From the NCBI GenBank assembly GCA_002786025.1, contig NHNW01000006.1, forward strand, positions 310,001 through 374,000: a DNA stretch of 64,000 bases, written 5' to 3'. Numbering within the stretch: the stretch's first letter is position 1; the number at the start of each line of letters is the position of its first letter. The stretch comes from Zasmidium citrigriseum (lineage: Eukaryota; Ascomycota; Dothideomycetes; Mycosphaerellales; Mycosphaerellaceae). Below, piece after piece: positions 10,568 through 21,529 of this stretch. The position numbers and the translations under genes were made by a program. Below the pieces are notes generated by a model. The model was not told the DNA's origin. It did no database searches and saw only the letters and a program-made list of their open reading frames with translations.

Positions 10568-11332
10568 ATGGCCACTCAACTCCCACCATGGCTCTTCGGT
10601 TCTGCCACCGGTCCCGCCAATGCACGCAACACAGCCACCGGCGCGCAAGAGCAGGAAGATCGAGACGAGCGAGAGCTTCTCGTTCGTGTAGCCAACTGGG
10701 ATGGGAAGACCATCGAGGAGCTCGATGCCATCACAGACGACATGCTCCGCGACCATCGATACGTGCGGAATGAGCGATCTGAGAATGATCGAGATGACTT
10801 CCATGTCCGGTTTGAGCTGGTAGATGCCGCAAACGCGATTCTTGACCGGAAGGACACGCCACTCTACCACAAAGCACAGACGTACATGATTCTGGCGTAC
10901 ATGTCGGAGGAAGATCCAGTGCTGCAGCTGTCGTCGTTGCGATCTGCTCATGTCCATCTCGAACAGCTTGAGCGCGAGACCCGGGTCTACCAAGAGGAGG
11001 TCGATGACCGTTTGGGCAGCGACAGGGAGAGGGATCTTCTGGCTCGACGTCGGTTTGGTATTGAATTCTCTATCAATCCGAAGGATCCCTTCGCCAGACC
11101 TAATCTCTGCCTCGACCCACGGCCAGCAAGCGTCAAGAAAGAAGCATTGGCGCTGTTTAAAGTCCTGGAGAACGCAATTGGAGACGTCGGCACCAGCGAA
11201 GTCAAGGAGGGGGATACCAATATGATTCGTAAGCCAGTCGAAGAGAGCAGCAGCGCCACGGAGTCTTTGTCCAACATCTTGGGTCCAGAATCAGGACTCC
11301 CAACTCCGACCGAAGGCCATGAGCCGGTTTAA
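10568..11332 (+). CDS. hypothetical protein, possibly stop-interrupted
   Basis: I do not recognise this gene. From the ATG at 10568 a 254-aa frame has a structured-looking middle (IEELDAITDDMLRDHRYVR, FELVDAANAILDRKD, AHVHLEQLERETRVYQEEVDDRL) and a conserved-looking RRRFGIEFSINPKDPFARPN. An upstream in-frame ATG near 10548 is not needed. The frame stops at TAA 11330-11332, but the same frame continues open for 89 codons to TGA 11600-11602 with a Lys run (six AAG codons) and a Ser/Pro/Asp/Gly-rich tail of normal coding appearance. I tested the visible GT and AG sites; none gives an in-phase intron that removes the stop. The TAA may be a recent nonsense change, an error or a readthrough site. 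Confidence 0.55.
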   Translation: MATQLPPWLFGSATGPANARNTATGAQEQEDRDERELLVRVANWDGKTIEELDAITDDMLRDHRYVRNERSENDRDDFHVRFELVDAANAILDRKDTPLYHKAQTYMILAYMSEEDPVLQLSSLRSAHVHLEQLERETRVYQEEVDDRLGSDRERDLLARRRFGIEFSINPKDPFARPNLCLDPRPASVKKEALALFKVLENAIGDVGTSEVKEGDTNMIRKPVEESSSATESLSNILGPESGLPTPTEGHEPV

Positions 11333-11602
11333 AGCCGGTACCGCAAGAGCAGGTCTACCAATTCCAAGCCATCCACGATCAAGAAGAAGAAGAAGAAGCA
11401 GTCACAGCGTCCTGCAGGTGTCGAGACCTTGAGCAAAGCATTTGATCCACCTGTTGCTTCCCCTCCTGTCTCGCCGAAGTTCAAGTCGGAAACACCTTTC
11501 GACGTACCCATCCGCACGAGCAAGGACCATTCGAAGGGCGGATCGCAAGATGAGGATGAGGATGGCAAGGAGGGCGGCCGCAACGGCGGAAATGGTTCGT
11601 GA

Positions 11603-12153
11603 GGTGGGAAGTAGGGCGGCCAGGCATGATCGTCTCAGGTAAATACACTCTCAATGGGTATGGAGGTGTTATCAGCAAGGCACGACGAAACTCATCTCAG
11701 AATGCTCTGACCGGGTCTGACAGGCCTTCAGTGTTGACCAGCAGCAGTATGACAGTGATGGAAGGAAGTCTCATGCAGCTCTGTGATTCGTGCGCGGGAT
11801 ATCCATGTTGTGGGCATCTGTGGAGGCGGCGACGACCTCTTATCAGCTCCAAAGCTTCCAGATACACCAACGAATAGCCAATTCTGCCGTGACTGCAGGC
11901 GGCTTCTAAGCAGAACGGCCTCCCAAGCGCGCGTATCTACGCCTATCTCTGCCACCGCGCGCCCTCACGATCGGCAGCTAGGAAGACACTGATGCACAGC
12001 GCAAGTCCTGCCCTACGATGGCCCATCTAAACTCCTTTCGAGCGCTGCTCGTGCATTGTTCTATAAGATATCCTTCGATCCTGCGGCCAAGAACTTCATT
12101 TCTATCTCTGCAAGAATCTCACGTCTTTTCGTTACATCTTTCACTGATTCAGA
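11603..12153. other. intergenic, permease promoter
   Basis: About 550 bp upstream of the permease; nothing specific recognised. Confidence 0.4.
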
Positions 12154-14012
12154 ATGGATGAGAAAGACGCTGAAAAGCCACCGCCAGCGTTCGATCAGGA
12201 TGTCGCCGAAGAAGTCGTTCTCAAGGACCTCGGATACGACCAGGAGCTCAAACGATCGTTCTCCCTAATTGGAATCATCGGCTTCTCCTTCTCCATTGTA
12301 ACATGCTGGTCTGCGCTGTCCGGAGTCCTGATCATTGGCGCCGAGTCTGGAGGTCCGCCGGTGATGGTCTGGTCGTGGCTGGGAGTCTGCGTCTTGTCCT
12401 TGACAGTCGCCTACAGCATGGCTGAGATGTGCTCAGCATATCCTGTTGCTGGAGGCCAGTACAGCTGGGTGGCCGTCTTGGCTCCCAAGAATACGGCCAG
12501 AGGATTCAGCTATATCTGTGGATGGTTTATGATCATTGGCATACTCGGTTCGTAAACTCAAGGGCAGAAGGATTCTGTAACATGTGGAAGACATCTACTA
12601 ATATCCTCAGCTATGGGCGCCACGAACAATTTCATCACGGCGAACTGGATACTGGGTATCTCCAATCTTAACAACCCAGACTACACCATCCAAAGATGGC
12701 AAACGGTACTGGTAGCCTACGGGATCGGCGGAGTCAGCCTGTTCATAAACGTCTTCGGCCCACGGATCCTCGAGAAGCTTAGCAAAGGGCTCCTGATTTG
12801 GAACGTATGCGCGTTCATTACCATCCTTGTGACGATCCTGGCCGTCAACGACCACAAGCAAAGCCCTTCCTTCGTTTTCAAGGACTTCGTCAACCTTACG
12901 GGGTTCGGGGGAGGCTACGCAGCAATCGTCGGTCTCCTGCAGTCAGCGTACGTGCAGCTAACTGTTTCTTGGCTCCTTACAACTGACACCTCTCAGGTTT
13001 GGGATGTGCTGCTATGACGCTCCCGCGCATATGACCGAAGAAATCCACGATGCGAGAAAGCAAGCACCGAGAGCCATCGTCCTGTCGGTTTACATAGGTG
13101 CGCTGACAGGATTCGCCTTCCTTCTCGCAGCCTGCTTCTGCATCGGTGATATCGAGACGACTGCCGAGAGCTCGACAGGTGTGCCGATCGTGGAGATATT
13201 TTACAACAGCACGAACAAGGCTGGAGCCAGTGTCTTGACCGTCCTGCTCATCGTCATTGGCTTTGGAGCTTCGAATGCGCTGACAGCCGAAGGCGGCCGT
13301 GCCGTCTATGCTTTTGCTCGAGACCGAGGACTTCCGTTCTCAGACGTCTGGAGTAAAGTTGAGCCAAGAAAGCAAATACCCGTCTTCGCCCTGTGCCTGA
13401 CGGTCCTGGTCCAAGTCGCCCTCAACAGCATATATTTTGGAACGTTGACGGGGTTTAATACCGTGGTGTCCATCGCCACGGAAGGTTTCTGTGAGTGTCA
13501 AGTCAAGCGTCTGACTAGCAATCAAAGAGGGTTTCTTGACTGATTGGCGCTCTGCAGATGTTTCGTATGCGATGCCACTTCTGGCCCGACTAGCCAGCCT
13601 TGCTCTTCCAAGCACTCGCGCCAAAGCGAAGAAGATCGAGGGCGGGCTGTACAGTCTCGGCAGGTTGAGCATCCCCTTCAACATCATTGGTCTGGTATAT
13701 TTGCTTTTCACGACCATAACCTTCAACTTCCCTACTGTGAGCCCGGTCGATAGCGAGAATAGTAAGTTTTGACCCGACTTGGCAACCGGACATGAAGCAG
13801 AAGGCTAATTGTGTTCGATCTCCGTAGTGAACTACACCTCGGCGGCAGTCGGTGGCATCATGTTCATTGCCCTGATCACCTGGCTGACAACCGGGCACAA
13901 GCAATTCAGAGGGCCAGAGTCGGGAGGCGTGTGGATGGACGGGGACGGCGAAGGAGGAGGAGCGCATGCTGTCGTCAGTCAAGAAATCTTGCAGGGCGAG
14001 GTGCAGAAGTAG
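12154..14012 (+). CDS. APC-superfamily amino acid/choline permease (ACT family, Uga4/Hnm1-like)
   Basis: Five exons are joined by four short introns: 12548-12610, 12948-12996, 13491-13557 and 13762-13827. All are GT-AG and phase-consistent, and the product is 537 aa. The plasma-membrane transporter shows the family hallmark near TM1-3: FSFSIVTCWSALSG, ESGGPPVMVWSW, then SMAEMCSAYPVAGGQYSW. About 12 hydrophobic segments follow. The EIHDARKQAPRAI segment and NALTAEGGRAVYAFARDRGLPFS are characteristic of the fungal GABA/choline/allantoate subgroup. Substrate cannot be assigned from sequence; GABA, choline or another amine are candidates. Charged cytoplasmic tails lie at both ends. The transcription unit stands alone. 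Confidence 0.92.
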
Positions 14013-14826
14013 CCCAGCCCAGCCAGTCCCTTACATGATTGTTCTTTCTGCTGCGGAGACTTTTGTATATGTACCCTGGTGCGGTGGAAAGTGTGGAATG
14101 CAGGCCAAACTTCCCGATGATCCCCATTGCATTATCTGTTTCACCCGCTCTGGAACGCCGAGAGAGGTCCAAGAGGCCAAGCTACCACGATGTCGCAAGA
14201 AGGGAGCCGTCGTTAGCGCGAAACCCGGCACGGTCGAACAGCTGTAATTATGTGAGAGGGTGAAATAACGGTCATGATGCTTGCAAGGGGCTTAGAGTAC
14301 GCCACGTCGGATTATTCTCTGTGTGCTGTGCTCGAGCGGCGACGGTATCGTGATCGATCCAAGTGAGCAATTTAGGCGTATCTCTCGGCACAACCCGAAG
14401 TATTTTCGAGAATTAAAGAAATCAATTCGCCTTCAAAAGCCGCGGCGGCCGCCATCGAGCAATCGGCAAGCTCCATCCGAGTCTGTCTCGTCTTGAGTCT
14501 CGCATCTTCTGCTGCTGCTGCTGCTGCGTTCTGCTCCTGCGCGCAACTGCAACGACTCGACCAGCACACCCGCATCCGCGCCAGAGGTCCAAACCTTCCT
14601 GCTGCTCGGCGTCACCCTTCCAGCGACACCTTGGCAACGCACGCCTTGGCCTCATTCTTGGTATCGGCTTGGCTGTAGCTCCCAATCGAAGTGCCCGGCT
14701 GCTGTGGCCTTTTGCGTTTCGGAGAGGTGCGTGTGTGGCCGGCGAGCGCCATAGGTCATCGTACAGAGGCCGTACTTAACCCCCAGAGCCTCCCGGTGCA
14801 GGTGAGCAGCATATCCGCCCCCTAGC
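14013..14826. other. intergenic, upstream region of kinase gene
   Basis: 814 bp with no recognised gene; contains the (CTG)6 tract described separately. Confidence 0.4.
14509..14526. repeat. (CTG)6 microsatellite
   Basis: Six perfect CTG triplets in the probable 5' region of the downstream kinase gene. It is short and could be length-variable between isolates. Confidence 0.8.
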
Positions 14827-16881
14827 ATGACTGCCGCCGTCCAGCAGCCGGTTTCGTTAACAATCATGGCCACCAGGTACGGCTACAGGCAGTGGTCCGA
14901 CACGGGCGCCCTTCAGTGCGAGCTGTGGGTGAGGAGTGACGAGAGTGGCGCCGACGAGAGCCTCTACTTCACTGCGGGCAGCCTGCGGGACCTCCACGTC
15001 GCAGACCGACAACACCTCTCCAACAACAAGGACCTGATCTCCGCGCTCAACGGCGCCGCGCCGCAGAGTCGCTCGCCTGGCTGGAAAAAATCCCTTGTGA
15101 GCCCGCTCAGTCGGCGCAAGCAGCGCCCCGCGCAGCGGACGCCTACTCACCTGCCCACGCCGGATACGTCAGACCAGAGCTCCTCCTCCACCCCTACCAA
15201 CATGTCTATCGAGAGCGCACAGGACGTCAAGCCCGTGCAAAAGCGGCTGTCCAACATCCTGTCGCCCAACTCGCCGCACGGCGAGAAAAAGTCCTTTTTC
15301 AAGCACTTCCATCACAAGCGGAATTCCAGCAGCGTCAACAAGGTCCCAACCGTCAGTCAGCTGAATGCCCAAAATTCCCCAACTTCGCCACAACCGCAGC
15401 AGCACAACCAGGATCCGAGAGCTCAGCCGAACATAAATGGAAAACCTCCGTCACGTCCGGCGCTCACAAATGGCGTGAAATCGCACACCAACGACCCCGT
15501 CCCTCAAATCGCAGTCAACGGCAGCAGCAATCACGACGACCAGGAGCAAACTGATTCTGAGCCCGCGGCTCGGCTCCCCTCGACAGGTTCCAGAGGTGGC
15601 GTCAGATGGGCCGAAAATTACGGCGTCGAATCGCAAATGGCATCCCGGCCGCGGCGAGCTAGTTCGGCTGCGACACATGGTCGACGGTCCTCAATATACT
15701 CACGAGTAGGCGAAGGCGGCGACTATGTCGAAGGTGTCGACACTGGTGCCGGCTCCAAAGCGCGACGACTATCTGTGGCTTTTCCGGACGAACTGCAAGT
15801 AGACGAATGCAAACTGGAGGAGCACTTCAACCTACTTGCGCGAAAAACTCCCAAGGATATTGGCGAAGGCGGCGCAGCAGTTGTCAAGCTCATGAAGAGC
15901 AAAACTGCTGGAAACTGCGAAAAGCACGACAGAGTCTTCGCCGTCAAGGAGTTCAGACCGCGGGATCCCGACGAGGAATCTCAACACACCTACGAACAGA
16001 AGATAAAATCCGAATACGCCATTTCCAAATCATTACAGCATCCGAATATTGTCGAGACGTACCACCTCTGCCACTCTGGCGAAAAGTGGTACCATGTCAT
16101 GGAGTACTGCGAACTGGGCGACCTGAACGATCTGATCAACCGCAATTACTTCTCAAGGGAGGACAGAAATTGCATGTTCAAGCAGCTTGTCAGAGGCGTC
16201 GACTACTTGCATCAGCGAGGCATTGCACATCGAGACTTGAAATCGGAAAACTTGCTGGTGGATAAGACCGGATGTCTGAAGATTGCAGACTTTGGTACGG
16301 CGGAAGTATTTGCTGGCAAGCACCCCGGACTTCGCAACTGCAGGAGACAGAGCATAGTCGATTCTGGTGAACAGATCCGATATTGCTCTCCAGGTTGGGT
16401 GGGCAGCAGACCGTACATGGCACCAGAGATTTACCAGCGGAAAGGAGACTACGACCCGCGAGCGGTGGACGTCTGGTCGTCAGCAATCGTCTACCTGACT
16501 CTTTGCTTCGGCGGCAATCCTTGGGATCACGCAAGCCCCGATTGCAAAAACTTCAACATCTACTGCGACACGTGGGATCAATGGCTGGACAAGTATCCGG
16601 ACGGTGAAATCCGCAACAACCGCGAACTACCAGCCTTCGTTTACACAAAGCAGTTCATGATGCTCGACGATCTCGGCACCAAGCGGATGATATTTGGTAT
16701 GCTGCATCCCGACCCGGAGAAGCGGTGGATGATCAAGGACGTACTCGACTGCAAGACAGTGAACGAGTACGCATGCTGTCAGCAGGAAGGGTACAGTGAC
16801 GACATCAAGAAACGACAGAAGAAGGCGCTGCACAACCACGTCCCGCCGCAGACGAAATCTCGATTGAAAGGCGCCAAATAA
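14827..16881 (+). CDS. Ser/Thr protein kinase, Hal4/Sat4 (NPR1) group
   Basis: A single-exon frame of 684 aa. The N-terminal ~330 residues are Ser/Pro/Asn-rich and disordered, with ILSPNSPHGEKKSFFKHF as a typical phospho-target-like patch. The kinase domain follows: catalytic Lys in FAVKEFRPR (about residue 374), HRDLKSENLL (HRD at 468-470), DFGTAEVF (DFG at 488-490), then RPYMAPEIY. The VKEFRPR and DFGTAEVF signatures fit the fungal Hal4/Sat4/Hrk1 group, which controls plasma-membrane transporters and potassium uptake. The true start is uncertain: ATGs at 14827, 14866 and 15201 are all in frame, and CACCAG|GTACGG near 14878 could be a donor. The gene is convergent with the spermidine-synthase-like gene. 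Confidence 0.9.
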   Translation: MTAAVQQPVSLTIMATRYGYRQWSDTGALQCELWVRSDESGADESLYFTAGSLRDLHVADRQHLSNNKDLISALNGAAPQSRSPGWKKSLVSPLSRRKQRPAQRTPTHLPTPDTSDQSSSSTPTNMSIESAQDVKPVQKRLSNILSPNSPHGEKKSFFKHFHHKRNSSSVNKVPTVSQLNAQNSPTSPQPQQHNQDPRAQPNINGKPPSRPALTNGVKSHTNDPVPQIAVNGSSNHDDQEQTDSEPAARLPSTGSRGGVRWAENYGVESQMASRPRRASSAATHGRRSSIYSRVGEGGDYVEGVDTGAGSKARRLSVAFPDELQVDECKLEEHFNLLARKTPKDIGEGGAAVVKLMKSKTAGNCEKHDRVFAVKEFRPRDPDEESQHTYEQKIKSEYAISKSLQHPNIVETYHLCHSGEKWYHVMEYCELGDLNDLINRNYFSREDRNCMFKQLVRGVDYLHQRGIAHRDLKSENLLVDKTGCLKIADFGTAEVFAGKHPGLRNCRRQSIVDSGEQIRYCSPGWVGSRPYMAPEIYQRKGDYDPRAVDVWSSAIVYLTLCFGGNPWDHASPDCKNFNIYCDTWDQWLDKYPDGEIRNNRELPAFVYTKQFMMLDDLGTKRMIFGMLHPDPEKRWMIKDVLDCKTVNEYACCQQEGYSDDIKKRQKKALHNHVPPQTKSRLKGAK

Positions 16882-17429
16882 ACGACTTGGACGACGGCGA
16901 CCTTATTCTTTCCCATGTTGGAAACTTCACATTTCTTACTACGACCTTGGTGTTGTTGGCTCCATCTCGCACACACTGATGACGAGAGAGGTTTTTACTA
17001 CTATTATCATGATGACAGACACCAGCGATAGGAAATGTTTGTGTTGTACATATTCCATCAGGCATAAACAGACACGGCTTTTCTTGGAAGTTGAACAGGA
17101 ATGAAGAAACTTCAGAAAGATGATCATATCTTGCGTACATTTCTTTCATCATCCTTTCCCCCAGGCTCGGCCAGGCCGAATATGCCTTGTGACAAGATAT
17201 AACCGAAATGCGAACCTCCGGCTGTAGTCGTGTTCGTACATCGTGTACGAGTGAGAGGAGATTTATCCGCTGATATCCATCTGCAAAATCATTCGACGGC
17301 CAACACCCTGTCCCACGGAGTCTTCTTCCTGGCCTTCTTAGCCGGACAAGCATGCAAAACCCTCCGCCAAAACCCGCCTCCCGACCCTCCGCAGGCAACA
17401 AAATAATATCCCTCCAACACCCACATCAT
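16882..17429. other. convergent 3' spacer
   Basis: 3' flanks of the kinase (plus) and the spermidine-synthase-like gene (minus). No additional gene seen. Confidence 0.4.
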
Positions 17430-19223
17430 TCACCACAACTCCCAAACCGCATCCGGCAAGACCTTGCGCATAATCCCCCAGTGCCTCATCGCACTCCGCC
17501 TCTGCACATCCGCAAACTTCCCCACGTCGCCAAGCCCCAACACCTCCCCCTGTCCCTGCTCACGATCATAACCGCCTTCGCCGCCATGCTGTGCGCTGTC
17601 CGACGCGTCACTGCGACTGCCCGTCTGCACGACATCGGGAATTGGAATCTCGTGCTCGGGTTTGGGCAGCATGTAGTACTGCCTGCTCTTGCTACCGAGA
17701 TAGTCTGCTTGGCGGGGTTTGCGGAACGTGAGGGGGCCGGGGCTGTTGCGGCAGAAGACGATCATGTTGGTGAAGTCTGAATCTTCCTTATCGTCTGAAT
17801 TTGGAGAATGTTTCTCTGGCGGTCCGTCGCGGTAGATTTTGCATTGGTGGGAGAAGACTGTGGCGATTGTGTTGAATACGCGCTTTGTGAGAGGGTAGGC
17901 TGGGTCGCCGGCATAGTTGATTGCTATGACGCCGTTGGGGGTCAGGAGGGACTGGAGATTCTGGAGGAATTCTTTAGTGAAGAGCGGGAGGGGTTCTGTG
18001 CCTCCTGTAAACACATCGTGGATGATGTAGTCGTACTTTGGAGATTCGGCTGTTGTTGCTACGTCTTGAGCCCAGGAGACGGCATCCTGTATCACTGCCG
18101 TGTGGTTCGCGGGCAGGTCGAAGTAGCGTGTTGCGAAGTCGTGTACGACGGGATCCAGCTCGACGACGGTGGTCTGTATCCCGTGAGCGACAAAGGCTTT
18201 CGGTGCGGTTCCTATACCAAGGCCGATGACGAGGGCTTGCGCTTCTGAGTCTGGTATCGCCGGCTCTACTTGCATCAGGCGGACGGCTTCGAGCATTTGG
18301 AAGACGGCGTAGATCGGTTCGGTGGTCTTCCATCCTTCCTTGTTTTTGCGGTCTTCGGTGAGGAGCCATTCGCCGCCAAGGAGGGAGTGGTCGCAGCGCA
18401 TGACCCGGTATTCTGATTCGAAGCTTTCGAGCACTGATATGTAGCCTGTATTCGACCATTGCCGCTCGAGGAGGGTCCAGTTGTGAGGTTGGAGGGCAGT
18501 GTCCACCGTAGCTGTGCTCCAGTGCGGGTTCATGAATTTGGTGTGATACACTGCCGGCAAAGCAAGACCGAATAGAGGCGAAGGATACAGAAGCGAGTAG
18601 ACGGCTGCGAGAGCGAATTGCAATTGCAATGGCGTTCGGGTATCAGCAGACGGGACGCGCTGAAGCCAGTCATTGATCTTGTCGGTAAGAAGCCCTTCCG
18701 AACCCAGGAATATCCAAAGTATGACTACCATCAAGAACATCTTTGGAGCCCTCCATTCCTTCATTGGCTGCACAAGACCTCCCGCAGCTAGTTCTCTCGG
18801 AATGGCAAATCCTGTACCAAACGCGAGCGCATGGCAAGCCACGAATCCATTCACAATGAGACCCTTGAAGACTCCCAGCTCCCCATTGAACGGCGAAAGC
18901 AGATGCTGAAGGACGGGTATCCAGAACGCCCAGACTGGTAGTAGGAGCAATTTCCAATTGCCTGATACCGTCTCCCCAACCCTGGATTGAAAGTATCCAA
19001 ATGCGAAAGTAGTCGTGACCATGATGCGATGGTTGGTAGAGGCTGTCACGGAGCCAAACACCGGAGCCAGAGTGTGCTGAGAGATTGGGGATAACGCTGC
19101 TGCAAGGAGAACCAGAACTATCGATCGGATTTGATGCTTGATGAATGCTTTGGTTGAGTATGGTTCCTTGGTGTATGGATTAAGGGGGACCTGTCCTTCT
19201 GCCGGCGTCGGGTTGGAAGGCAT
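17430..19223 (-). CDS. membrane-anchored spermine/spermidine-synthase-domain protein
   Basis: A single exon of 597 aa; the first ATG is at 19223. The N-terminal ~230 residues hold about six to eight hydrophobic segments (IVLVLLAAALSPI, LLLLPVWAFWIPVL, FLMVVILWIFLG, FALAAVYSLLYPS). Then comes a Rossmann methyltransferase-like fold of the spermidine-synthase clan: ALVIGLGIGTAPKAF as the nucleotide loop, TTVVELDPVVHDFA with the acidic residue after strand 2, YDYIIHDVFTGG as the motif around strand 4, and GVIAINYAG. Its reaction is unknown; true aminopropyltransferase activity is not assured, because membrane-fused relatives often lack proven polyamine synthesis. The C-terminal ~90 residues are polar and likely disordered. 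Confidence 0.82.
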   Translation of the reverse strand: MPSNPTPAEGQVPLNPYTKEPYSTKAFIKHQIRSIVLVLLAAALSPISQHTLAPVFGSVTASTNHRIMVTTTFAFGYFQSRVGETVSGNWKLLLLPVWAFWIPVLQHLLSPFNGELGVFKGLIVNGFVACHALAFGTGFAIPRELAAGGLVQPMKEWRAPKMFLMVVILWIFLGSEGLLTDKINDWLQRVPSADTRTPLQLQFALAAVYSLLYPSPLFGLALPAVYHTKFMNPHWSTATVDTALQPHNWTLLERQWSNTGYISVLESFESEYRVMRCDHSLLGGEWLLTEDRKNKEGWKTTEPIYAVFQMLEAVRLMQVEPAIPDSEAQALVIGLGIGTAPKAFVAHGIQTTVVELDPVVHDFATRYFDLPANHTAVIQDAVSWAQDVATTAESPKYDYIIHDVFTGGTEPLPLFTKEFLQNLQSLLTPNGVIAINYAGDPAYPLTKRVFNTIATVFSHQCKIYRDGPPEKHSPNSDDKEDSDFTNMIVFCRNSPGPLTFRKPRQADYLGSKSRQYYMLPKPEHEIPIPDVVQTGSRSDASDSAQHGGEGGYDREQGQGEVLGLGDVGKFADVQRRSAMRHWGIMRKVLPDAVWELW

Positions 19224-20353
19224 ATTGGCGTCTCTCACCTAACAGCTCTTCGAGTGCTGTGGACCAAAATCGAGTGTTGGTAAGCTCACAAACTCTTTAG
19301 ACGCCCAGGCTGATCATGTTTGCGTTGATGTATAGTTCCTAGTCAAAGTTTTGAAGGAGGTGGTGAAGCGCGGACAAGACGTAGGCGAGCGAACAGAGAT
19401 CCACATTAAACGCTCTATCCGAAACATGGCAATGCTCGAGCCCGGTGCTGGTTCCTGACAACATCAGACCGCATCATGTCGCGACGTTTGGTTCACGTTC
19501 TCGAGGAGATGTCGACAGTATGTGTTTTGGATCTCTTGATGGAGCACAAGTTCGAGAGGTGTGATTGGGGCAACAGAGTTCGATGCCTCGTCTCGAGGTC
19601 CGCGGGACGCGCGAGACCGGCTCGCGGGTCGCCCCGAAGCCCGAGCTCCGAATCCGAAATCTGCTTCCCCTCGACCCGACCTCGACCTCCTGTTGCCTTT
19701 CTTTCCCTGTGACTATACAACATCCATCCGCAAGACGAGATTGACCATGAACTGCTCCGCCCACATCGGCTTCTCAGGTGACCCCGAGGGTAGCATGGAC
19801 TCGAGCAGGCTATGTTGATCCTCAGGATCTCTTCTCGTGCTCCCGGAAAAATGACAGCTTCCTCAACTCCCAAATTTTCAACCCGTACGAGGACTTTCCC
19901 CTCATTCCAGCAGTCCCGGCTCTAAACACAGACACTTCCACTGCGCGAAATGCATCACTAGCTCCAAGAGGTTCCCCGTGGGGAAGGCGCCACGCTGGGG
20001 CTGTGATCGCTCTTGTCGGGAATGAATGATCATGATTGGACTGATTCCCATCAATTGCTCTCTGCTAACCTCTAAAGCTATGCTACTCTCCCTGATGACC
20101 ACATCGTACTGATGGCTAGACTTGCAGACATCCTTCATCGAACAAAAAGATCAACCATTCTTCCGCCATTCAAATCAAGAACACTCAAAGTTTACGATGG
20201 CATTTAGCCTGATCTTTGCGACAGCTCAAGCCAGGACGTAGGTCACTGTTGACCTACTGCATTGTCTCAACGCTATATATACAGCAGAGAGAATTCTTCA
20301 TGAAGCGGTTTGACAAGAAGTCATCATTAACGTCAACCTGTGACAGCATCACG
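19224..20353. promoter_or_regulatory. long divergent intergenic region
   Basis: 1.13 kb between two divergent genes. I see no coding structure, tRNA or repeat. The long spacing suggests regulated promoters, at least for the secreted enzyme. Confidence 0.4.
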
Positions 20354-21529
20354 ATGATGTGGACCCATCTATCATCTTTTCAGGCTGTAGCCGTTGTTCT
20401 GCTCACCTGGAGTGTGCCAGTTCCAGCATATCCGGGAACGATCTCGAGTCGGGCACCGAAGGCATGGTCGAAGTTCAACAACAACATCGCTTTCACGCCT
20501 CCTGATTCCTGGACCAATCCTCGAACGCTTTACGCCCGCACGCTGCAGTTGATGGACAAGTCACTTTTGTTGACCTCAGAGGTCTATGGCGCACCTGAGC
20601 CGCTTGCCCTTCCAATCTTCCGCTCAACAGACGGAGGGGCTACATGGAAGAACTATACCAGCTTCTATGACAAGGTCAATGGATGGGGGATGCGCTACCA
20701 GCCATTCCTGTACACTTTGCCAAACGACTTCGGCGGATTCAAAGCCGGTACCATCCTCGCCGCAGGCACATCGATTCCCCAGGACCTCAGTCAGGCATAC
20801 ATCGATCTCTACGCCAGTACAGACAATGCAAAGACCTTTAATTTCGTCAGCCATATCGCCTACGGTCCTGGCCCGGAGTCGACTGACAACGGTGCTAAAG
20901 CAATCTGGGAGGCATTCCTCATGATGCACAATGGACAGCTGGTTTGCTTCTACTCTGATCAACGCGACCCCAACCACGGACAGAAACTCGTCCACACAAC
21001 CACGAAAGATCTGAAGAACTGGTCAGCGATTGTGGACGACGTGGCGATGTCCTACTACGATGGCCGTCCCGGAATGACGACTGTTGCATACTCTCCAAAG
21101 TCAAAGAAGTATGTCATGACGTTTGAGAACTGTGGTGCTCCGTCCAACAACTGTCAGATGAATTACAAGACTTCCTCTTCCCCCCTGACGTTCGGCAAGC
21201 AGCCGTACAACCCCATCGTGGCCAACGACGGCTCTGGCGCTATGGCGTTCGGATCCCCATATGTCATCTGGACGCCAAAGCCCGGCGCAACAGACGGTTC
21301 CGGGATCTTCATCGCCAATGGAAACAGCGACGATGCCGTGTATATCACCGACGACAACGCCGCCACGAACAACTGGAAGAGGGTCGATATCGGTAATAAC
21401 GGCGCCTACAGTCGAGCTCTACGCATCATTCAGAGCAAGAACGGCTCGCCGAGGCTTTTGGTTGCTGGTGGAGGAGAGGGAGATAAGAGTTCTCTCGAAG
21501 TTGGGGTCTTGAATGTTCCATCTAACTAG
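20354..21529 (+). CDS. secreted Asp-box (BNR) six-bladed propeller glycosidase-like protein, possibly GH93
   Basis: A single exon; start ATG at 20354 or 20357 gives about 391 aa beginning with a signal peptide (SSFQAVAVVLLTWSVPVPAYP). Asp-box motifs S-x-D-x-G-x-T-W are visible: RSTDGGATW and YASTDNAKTF, with a degenerate YITDDNAATNNW near the end. This is the sialidase-type beta-propeller fold. Fungal secreted proteins of this size and layout include exo-1,5-alpha-L-arabinanases of family GH93, but I cannot confirm the catalytic pair. A plain BNR-repeat carbohydrate-binding protein is the alternative. Upstream in-frame residues before MMWTH look non-coding. A role in plant cell-wall breakdown is an inference. 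Confidence 0.72.
   Translation: MMWTHLSSFQAVAVVLLTWSVPVPAYPGTISSRAPKAWSKFNNNIAFTPPDSWTNPRTLYARTLQLMDKSLLLTSEVYGAPEPLALPIFRSTDGGATWKNYTSFYDKVNGWGMRYQPFLYTLPNDFGGFKAGTILAAGTSIPQDLSQAYIDLYASTDNAKTFNFVSHIAYGPGPESTDNGAKAIWEAFLMMHNGQLVCFYSDQRDPNHGQKLVHTTTKDLKNWSAIVDDVAMSYYDGRPGMTTVAYSPKSKKYVMTFENCGAPSNNCQMNYKTSSSPLTFGKQPYNPIVANDGSGAMAFGSPYVIWTPKPGATDGSGIFIANGNSDDAVYITDDNAATNNWKRVDIGNNGAYSRALRIIQSKNGSPRLLVAGGGEGDKSSLEVGVLNVPSN

Noticed and set aside
11229..11352. An intron (GTAAGC...GAGCAG) that would bypass the TAA at 11330
   Set aside because: Its length (124 nt) does not keep the frame into the downstream open sequence, and it would delete normal-looking coding sequence.
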